NCBI GenBank assembly: GCA_001792895.1 | Contig: MARA01000019.1 | Coordinates: forward strand, 434,001 to 498,000 | DNA length: 64,000 bases | Direction of reading: 5' to 3' | Origin: Lentinus brumalis | Lineage: Eukaryota > Basidiomycota > Agaricomycetes > Polyporales > Polyporaceae | Shown here: positions 56,810-64,000 of the stretch, one piece after another | How positions within the stretch are numbered: position 1 is the first letter of the stretch | Layout: each line of letters opens with the position of its first letter | Translations under genes and position numbers: made by a program | The notes under the pieces: model-generated | Databases searched by the model: none | The model's input: the letters and a program-made list of their open reading frames with translations, nothing else | Told to the model about the DNA's origin: nothing

Positions 56810-59078
56810 ATGAGCGACCCGACGTCCAGCATGATCGGCTCCCCGCAATCGATTGGCCTGCCCGCCATGCAGGCGACGGCGTTCGAAAAGCTCGACAACA
56901 CCATCGGGTCCATGTTGATAGGAGGTTTCATCTCTGTCGTGTATGTTCCACTCCTACCCTGCAGAATGATGTGGCGCTGACGAAGTCCAAGTCTTTACGG
57001 CTTCGGCATTCATCAAGCGTACCGGTACTTCTGCTTGTTCACGACGGACGCCCGGTCTATACGCGTAGTGGTGAGTGGATCCACGCTGAGACCCCAGGCG
57101 TCCGTACGCTGACGAACGCGAACTATGTCTCCGTAGGTCCTACTCAACATGTGAGCGATGCGCAGTCTTGGGTGCGCTACAGTCCGGGGCTGAACGCTCT
57201 CAACTAGGATTCTAGCTACGGTGCAGACTGTGGTGCATATCCATGCCGCGTGAGTCGCATATGTATAATATATCATATGCAGCTCTCATCTGACTCCGTG
57301 AATGCTCTCGATCTAGCTACTTCTATCTGGTCACGAACTTCGCCCACCCCCAAGCTCTGTTGAAAGCAGTCTGGTGAGTCTCGTCATGGCTAGTTGCCCC
57401 CTACAGGATACTCACAGTGACGCCTCAGGTCAGCGAATGTATGTCCTCCTTATCACTACATCTCGCGGATTCTGACCACGCTCCTCGAAGATTATAGCGA
57501 TAGTCGCGGTGAGCAGTGCGCGTGATATTTCTCGAGGACAGTCAGCTCACCCGCCCGTTTCTCCCTGCTCAGGCTCTCGGAGCAATCACCACCCAAGGGT
57601 AATTGTCTATATCGATGGCTCGAATAGAATCCGTCTGACACTTGCGCGTCAGTTTCTTCGCCCGTCGGGTTTCACTCAGTACGCACGCTTTTCCATGATG
57701 CATGATGCAGTCTGACCTGTCAGCAGTTTCCTTCAGATTCAAGATCATAGGCAGCGTCGTCGTGAGTATCATGAACCCCTTCGATTGGTATGGCGATTCT
57801 TATGCGGATACAGATGCTTCTTCTGGGAGTACGGTTGGGTGAGTCGGTTAGCTTTCGACTTGAAACATTGTCACCAAGTTCTTCTTCTTAACTGAAAAAG
57901 CTGCGCTTGGCCAAGCCTCGGAGATGGGTACGTACGGCCACGTTTTCGCTTCACTCAAGGGAAGAAGAGTACTCATGTCTCCCTAGTTCTAGCCGTGCGA
58001 GAGTCAGTTGTTCCTCTTCTCAACGCTAGGCCGTCCCCTTACATGCGATATTCAGGTTCACCAGCCAGGCTATCTCAACGTACACTGATGAGTCCGTGAG
58101 TGTCCCGCTTGCCTAGAATATCTGCAACCCGTGCTGAGACAGACGGCGACTACAGTGGGCGATTATCGTCACCTGCACCTCCGCGGTCCTGGTCGACGCT
58201 ATTTTGTTTTTCTCGGTCTTTACCGTGATGTGGAGAGGGCGAGCGGACTACAGGTTGGCGATTCGATTGGCATATGTGAAGTTTCGGTCGTTGACGACTC
58301 TCCAAACAGGGACGAGTCGTGGGTCGACTTGTTCGTGACGTACACCGTCAACACTGGTAAGTGCGCTATCGCCCGTGCGCCTCTTGGCATATCACTGACA
58401 AACCGCAGGTTTCTTGGTCCTGTGCGTATGAGATGAGGTCCGATGGATCCAGTCGAACGCTGACCCGTTTGTTCGTACTCAGCCTCGTCGACTCTCTCGC
58501 GCTGATCTTCGTACGTTGTCCGGATACGCCTGCTCATGCAATCATTGGCACTGAAAATGAGCTCCTGCAGGCAGTCTCTTTACCGCACGATCTTCACTGG
58601 GTCACCGCGAATCTCGTCGCAACCAGACGTAAGTTGTCATCTCGTGCGGAGGCACCCTTCATGCAGCTGACCTTGATTGTTACTAGTGGCCATGAACACG
58701 ATTCTCTGCGTGTACGTTCACCTCGTCGTCTCTGTCGTTCCATACAGCTAATACCTGCTGGGTAGCATAAACTCCCGAAAGCTGTCTGTGGCTGACGGGT
58801 TGGAGATCTTCGGATCCGGCTCTGTGAAGACCGGAACTATCGCTCGCGCTAACCGGCTCGCTACAGTGGAGCGTTGGAACGTCCCGCAGGTGCGCGCCAT
58901 ATCAGAGCTTGAGTACCCAGCGCTGACATAGCTTCGTCATGGATAGGATCCCAAGGACGACCCTCCGGCTATGATAGACATCAAGGTCACCCAGGAGGTA
59001 GAGGGCGGAGACGGTATCATGATCGAGATGTCCCCTGTGGCTACTCGGAGCGGCTACAAGTCTGCGGGCAACGTGTGA
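56810..59078 (+). CDS. DUF6534 multi-helix membrane protein (copy 9)
   Basis: The start MSDPTSSMIGSPQSIGLPAM at 56810 is followed by FEKLDNTIGSMLIGGFISVV (helix 1), YGFGIHQAYRYFCLFTTDAR, TVQTVVHIHAAYFYLVTNFA and HPQALLKAVW. Further exons give CTSAVLVDAILFFSVFTVMW (domain-opening helix), NRDESWVDLFVTYTVNTG, LVDSLALIFA, VSLPHDLHWVTANLVATR, LAMNTILC and LNSRKLSVADGLEIFGSG. The tail reads IARANRLATVERWNVPQ, then DDPPAMIDIKVTQEVEGGDG and ends RSGYKSAGNV at 59078. The N-terminal M-x-D and LDNT motifs resemble copies 6 and 8. A-M-N-T-I-L-C replaces the usual Y-x-N-S-L-L-A block. All recognised exons are open. The alpha/beta hydrolase at 60503 follows on the same strand, as DUF6534 copy 4 follows the other hydrolase. 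Confidence 0.8.
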
Positions 59079-60502
59079 TGAGATGTTCACGTTGCGCTTG
59101 CTTGTCCAGTTGCTCTTGAGTGCTGCTGTTTGGAAACTCTAACTTCGAATATACTGTGGTCTAGGTTATCTGGCAGAATGGCGTGAATTCACTCGGAGGT
59201 CGCAAGATGTTATACTGCGGCATGGTATGGGCATGGGACACTACCCGCAGGTGCGGACTCCACTTCCCTCGACACCGCTCCGTTACAAAGCCTTGAACAC
59301 GATGCAAATGTCTTCATGTACTCGTACATGCGTGAGGGTCTATTGCACTCTTTCTGAATTCCATCTGAGTGCTTGTGGCTACAGCTTTGGGAGTCCTTTG
59401 GGAGCAACGCAGATGCTCGCACGGCGCTCCTCCACGCGAACTGCGAAAGCTCTCGATCGGCCGTGGGTTTCGTACTTCCTCAAGGTCGAACTGTGCAACA
59501 TGTGATATGGATATACGTCTTGTTGATGTCTGAAAGCGACCGTATGTCCGCTCCTCCTTTGCGCCTCTGCTGGCGTTCGGATTTTGATCGTTGCGGAACC
59601 CACAGTACCGTAGCACACATTTGGAACGCGGGAAAAGCAAGCTTCAAACAGGAGTCAAGGCTGTACGGCCACCACCCAATATGATAGATGGGCACATGGC
59701 GGTGAGTGTTCATCTCTGTCTAGGAGGATAACAGTCAAGTAACGAGATGCGGAATTGGTCGGCTACTCGGATGCGGACAATGTGGCTCTGACGCCCATGC
59801 TGAGAATCTCCCCTGCCTCATTCGACGGACAAGCAGCGGCAGGGAACGTGCAACTGCTTTCAGAAAAGAGCGATGCTTGATATAAGACACAAGAGGATGA
59901 GGTTCGACCAGAGCGGTTCCGTATGACTGATGAGTCGATGAAACTCCATCCTGAACGAGGCGGATTGTCAAGTGGCGACAGAGCGTGGGACACTTCCTCG
60001 GTCCTGCTGACCAAATGCTGACCTGACCTCCGTTGAGGAAGCTACCATGCCGTCGCTGTTCCCGTCGCCGCACTGCAGTCAAGTTACCGGATCTGATACC
60101 ACGACCGGGCAAGTTCCACGCAACTGTCCCTCATATCTGACGTGCTTACATGTGGGCAACGGCTTAGGGGCTCGCCGCTGCGCCCGGAGCATCTACCGCA
60201 GAGCGTGGTCCAAGCATTCCCTGGGCTGTAGCCTGTGTGAAGCAGAACAGATCCCGCGACTGTGTGCCGAAGAGAAGAGCGAGGGTCGCCTGCTTCTTCA
60301 ATGAAGCCCGATCATGTTCTCGACCACAAGTGGCCCCAATCCACCCTTCTCAGGCCCGCCAGCCGCAACTGACGTGTAATTCCCGTTGACACGCCGAAAA
60401 CCGGCTCGCAGCTTGACCGAACCCTACTTCGCCGGGCGGGATCTGGAAGGGAAGCTTTGTCGCTATCGTCTTCCTACTCGTCCACCAGTCTGCACGGCAC
60501 AC
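59079..60502. other. Unassigned region upstream of second hydrolase
   Basis: Several short frames without motifs on both strands (for example minus 59314-59640 and 59735-60112). A plus frame at 60047 begins MPSLFPSPHCS, reminiscent of the start of DUF6534 copy 5, but no helix 1 follows. Confidence 0.4.
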
Positions 60503-61870
60503 ATGGCATCTTCAACGCTCAAGATGGACAACTTTGTGCTCCGGGGTCCTCCTCAGGATGGGGACTAGACATCGCTGTCTGTCGTTACCGGCCCGACGAG
60601 GCTCCTGCGGATACTGCGGGCGAGCATGTCTCTCTCCTCTTCTTCCATGGCATATCGTACCGTACGTCCCCTACTCCCTGGAGAATCTCATCTCCTCACT
60701 ACTCTCCAGACAAGGAGACCTGGATACCTACTATCGAGCATCTGTTTGAACTGCAGGCCACGGTACCTAACAACAAATTCGTCGTCGTGGAGGCATGGGC
60801 TCTGGAGTCTCCTAGCCACGGACAGTCCGCTCTCCTCAACAATGACAGACTGCTAGGCCACGAGAAGGGGATATGTGAGTGTTTCGAACCCGCTTACAAA
60901 CGACGTGGAAAGCTCACAACAGAACGTAGCCCCTCACGAAGTCGCCCGAGCGCTGCAAGTGTTCTTGAAGTCCGGTCTACATTCAGGCACCTCATTGATC
61001 GGCGTATCGCACTCAGCCGGAGTCGCGGTAGTGTAAGCCGGCCTATCTGATGCAAGCGTGCGTTGCGCTGACCGAGCATTTTTCCATAGCTCTCTCTCGA
61101 CGCTAGGATATGATCTTGGTAACCTTCCGTACACGTCACTGATCCTGGTCGAGCCGCCTGTTATGACTCGGGAGCTCTTCGCGGTCGTATCGAAGAAGGC
61201 GAAGCCCTGGGAGATGCTGGCTAAGGCAGCCATGGCGCGGAAAGACATCTGGTCGTCGAGGAAGGAAGCGCGGGAGTGGCTTTCCGAGCGAATCCCATGG
61301 GGTATGTGGGACCCACGCTGCCTTGATCTATTCGTGGTGAGTGCGAACACCCGTGTATGACCGTCTGAAATCCTGTGTTGACGATCCGGTTCTGCCAGCA
61401 ATATGGGCTGCGCGACTTGCCAACCTGCCATTATCCCGACAAGACTGAAGGAGTTACCCTCTGTTGCACTCGCCAGGAAGAGGCCGCCCTGTACGTCTGG
61501 TACGAGGACGGATTCGACAGCCTAGATCGGCTCAAGGAAGTTTGTCGAGCGATACCCGTACACTCCATCTTCGGCGAGCGGGAGGATATCATGTGCGTAT
61601 GCATGCTTTCTGAATGAGATTACACACTGACACGACGCTGTAACAGCCCTGAGTTTGTGAAGAACGCCCTGGTTCAGGGTAACAAGATGGTATCTATGTC
61701 CACCGTGGCGAATACCGGACATTTGGTACGTTCGACGGTTGCCGCGGAAGCGTCTCCAACTGACATTACGCTCACAGGTAGTGCAAGAGAACCCGCAGTC
61801 CCTCGCACTTGCGATCTGGGGAGTGCTGCACGCAGAGCGGAAGTTGCAGGATCTAAAGAGCAAGCTCTGA
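60503..61870 (+). CDS. Alpha/beta hydrolase, paralogue with SHSAG elbow
   Basis: Same family as the gene at 32616-34013 and collinear with it over the whole length. Start MASSTLKMDNFVLRGPPQDG at 60503, then HVSLLFFHGISYR; after an intron KETWIPTIEHLFELQATVPN, VVVEAWALESPSHGQSALLN, PHEVARALQVFLKSGLHSG and the elbow LIGVSHSAGVAVV, a proper GxSxG with Ser as nucleophile. Then SLILVEPPVMTRELFAVVSK, MARKDIWSSRKEAREWL, EGVTLCCTRQEEAALYVW, the acid region VHSIFGEREDI and the His in VANTGHL. The end IWGVLHAERKLQDLKSKL stops at 61870. Introns occur at matching places in both paralogues. The catalytic set is complete, so this copy is the more likely active esterase or lactonase-type hydrolase; substrate unknown. 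Confidence 0.84.
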
Positions 61871-63456
61871 GTATAGAAGGTGTATCGTGCTGACATCACT
61901 CATGGATGTCAGCATGGGTCGTCCGCAAGTTCTTATTCTAGCGCAGGAAGAGGTTTTGTCATGCATTGGGGACTACGTATTCTATCGGTACCGTATTACG
62001 GAGTTGTCAAGTTCGAGATAGAGGATGACGAAGGCAGACATTCCTCAGATCAAGTCGAACGTAGCGCACCAATCGTTGAAGATGGCTCCAATCGTTGAAG
62101 ATGGCTCCAATCGTTGAAGATGGCTCAAATCCCTGCTGCGCTCCTGGTAAGAGACAGTGGGTCCGATTCCGCACAATTGTTTCAGCGAGTACGGTATGGC
62201 GGCCAACCAGAGTGCAAGCCAATGGCGGGCGGGACAGAAATGTGCTGTACTCGCTGCGAAGCGTATACAGTAAGTGTGGGCAGGGAGCATTTACGCTTTT
62301 TCAGTCTCTTTCAGTCTCATCGTGTCTCCCGTCCCGTGAAGCACTGAGCGGTATTGATAAGGCTCGTGAAGCAGCCCCGGCGAACTATCGTCGGGCATGG
62401 ATACGGTATTCAGAATCCGAAAGAACGGCTAGTACTCTGTCACCACAATAATATGGTCGACCGTGTACGCACGAAAGAGGACACCAAGGTGATCGTGATA
62501 TGTGAGTATGATGCGAAGTCCGCAGGCGCTCTGCCGCGGGACTGCTGCCTGCGCTCCATCCCCAGCGCTTCCGAACCACCCTCGTCTCTCCGTGGTACTG
62601 CAATGGGGAAACAGATAACCACTACTTAAAGGGCACATCAAATCATGTAAAGTCACCACGTCCAAATTACAGTGGCTACCAGGACTGATAGCTCTCTTCA
62701 TTCTCAGGGCCAGGGTAACAAGTATCGAACGGAAAGGACGAAACCCATGGTTACTTCCGAGCAGTAAAGGTGGCATGAGAGGAACTAGTGGTACGTACAC
62801 AGGTCGTATGCGCATTTATGGCTACTGGCGTCTCACCCGCTACTTCGTGATGCTTAATCTGAATGTCCATCGGAGAGTATTAGAACTACAGCGCAAACAT
62901 TTGAGCAGTTGGCTAGCCTCATGTCGACGTGGCCTTCAGATGTGGGAACACACTTATGCTACCTCTCACCGAAGTCGACCCGTGATATTACGGAATGCCG
63001 GTGGCAAGTGATTGGGGGCGGCCTAGAAGCGAAGGCATCATATCAACTGTCTGCCCTTGGACAGATTGAGCCGGCGGCAAACAAAGGCTATCTCCCGCAA
63101 TGACAGGACCGTCCGAGGACTGTATGCAAAAGGAACAGCAGCAGATGAGTATGCCTCTATCTCCGCGCTCTTCCTGGGGAGACATACACTCCACTCTCTC
63201 TGATAGCAGCTCGCACGGCCACGGCGTTAACACCCAGGCACGAAGACCATCCTCTCCGGCTAGAATCAGATGCGCCCATGTGCCTCAAATTCATAAGGTT
63301 GGTCTGCACCCTTTCCGGCTGTGAGCGTTGTGCTGAACGTCTCCATCATCGAAGGGCCCCATCGAGTTCATCAGTCCCTCATAGGTTCTCAACATCTTGG
63401 GGAGTGCAGACTCGACGTCTTTTGCGGCCTCTCCCACCATTGCCACCAGCACCGTT
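61871..63456. other. Unassigned region with a 19-bp triplicate
   Basis: No gene recognised. Contains the tandem repeat at 62069-62125, short frames on both strands (for example minus 62429-62815) without motifs, and the promoter of DUF6534 copy 10. Confidence 0.4.
62069..62125 (+). repeat. Exact 19-bp tandem repeat, three copies
   Basis: Unit CCAATCGTTGAAGATGGCT occurs three times without interruption or mismatch (62069, 62088, 62107), followed by a decayed start of a fourth (CAAATC). The perfect identity suggests a recent expansion. Confidence 0.95.
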
Positions 63457-64000
63457 ATGAGCACGATACTGTCCACCGAGTCATTTTCGATACCCAAGAA
63501 CCCGGCAGAAGATGTCATGGGCGGCTTGCTGATCACGATCTTCGTGGCGTGCATGTGCGTATAGTCCTTCGAGATGCGTCATCACTGTCCTGAGGCTCCA
63601 ACTTCCAGACTGTATGGGATGACGACGTTGCAGACGTTCATCTACTCCCAGAGGCCGAACAGGGACGGTGGAGTGCTGAAGTTTCTCGTACGTCCAGCGC
63701 TTCGCTTTATAAAATGCCGGAGGGAACTCATCTGTCCGCCGCAGGTATTCGCAGTATGGTCAGAGGATAAATCATTTTTTTATCTTGGCCTTGACCCAAA
63801 TTCGGTTACGATCAGGTTTCTGGAGACGCTACACACAGCGTTCTGCATCAAGTTTATCTATGGCTACTTGGTGTCCGGTTTTGGAGATATCCTGAACTTT
63901 ATCCGGGTAGACTGGTGAGCGATCCTCTCCCGTATAATGGAACTGACGGCTGACAAACGTCCAGGGGAGTTGGAGTGAGTATGTTATCGAGTCCGCGTTC
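63457..64000 (+). CDS. DUF6534 multi-helix membrane protein (copy 10), 3' truncated by window
   Basis: The start MSTILSTESFSIPKNPAEDV at 63457 runs into MGGLLITIFVACM (helix 1). Further exons give LYGMTTLQTFIYSQRPNRDG, FAVW, LETLHTAFCIKFIYGYLVSG and FGDILNFIRVDW, and the window ends in the next exon. The first four exons nearly duplicate copy 7, differing at few residues outside the N-terminus. The DUF6534 domain itself would lie beyond position 64000, so assignment rests on similarity to copy 7 and the rest of the array. Confidence 0.75.

Noticed and set aside
60047..60304. Frame starting MPSLFPSPHCS, like the start of DUF6534 copy 5
   Set aside because: Similarity stops after about nine residues and no helix 1 follows; likely chance.
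62069..62125. Possible CRISPR array
   Set aside because: Units are directly adjacent with no spacers, and the host is a fungus.

Overview
The window is nuclear DNA of a filamentous fungus, almost certainly a basidiomycete of the class Agaricomycetes; the protein families point to a wood-decay, polypore-like lineage. The evidence is genes built of many short exons separated by GT-AG introns of about 45-60 nt, and several families typical of agaricomycetes: multi-copy DUF6534 membrane proteins, DHA-type drug/metabolite MFS pumps, FAD-linked (BBE-type) oxidases and P450s. No bacterial operons, rRNA, tRNA or CRISPR were seen. All gene models below were spliced by eye, so outer limits and protein signatures are firmer than internal exon borders.

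Layout. About 1-2.6 kb: a remnant with coiled-coil character and a broken-looking seven-helix membrane protein (minus). 4.48-8.39 kb: an MFS pump (minus) with a 1.6-kb element, bounded by inverted repeats, inside one intron. 8.88-10.13 kb: a monoacylglycerol-lipase-like hydrolase (plus). 10.77-12.15 kb: an intact seven-helix membrane protein (plus). 12.5-14.1 kb: a second inverted-repeat element. 15.9-25.1 kb: three DUF6534 genes (minus). 26.3-29.1 kb: a secreted FAD oxidase (plus). 30.4-31.3 kb: a decayed P450 (minus). 32.6-34.0 kb: an alpha/beta hydrolase (plus). 35.1-37.3 kb: DUF6534 (plus). 39.7-41.9 kb: a second, uninterrupted MFS pump (minus), divergent from DUF6534 number 5 (42.7-45.0 kb, plus). 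45.9-48.3 kb: DUF6534 number 6 with an internal tandem duplication. 49.1-54.0 kb: DUF6534 numbers 7 and 8 (minus). 55.2-56.0 kb: a WD40 remnant (minus). 56.8-59.1 kb: DUF6534 number 9 (plus). 60.5-61.9 kb: a paralogue of the 32.6-kb hydrolase (plus). 63.5 kb to the end: DUF6534 number 10 (plus), cut by the window edge.

The outstanding feature is ten DUF6534 genes in 48 kb, on both strands, with a conserved helical core and very different cytoplasmic tails. Among them lie two efflux pumps, three alpha/beta hydrolases, an FAD oxidase and a P450 relic. The function of DUF6534 proteins is unknown. A lineage-specific receptor- or transporter-like family expanding next to small-molecule-handling genes is an inference. 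No backbone synthase (PKS, NRPS, terpene synthase) is visible, so this is not shown to be a biosynthetic cluster.
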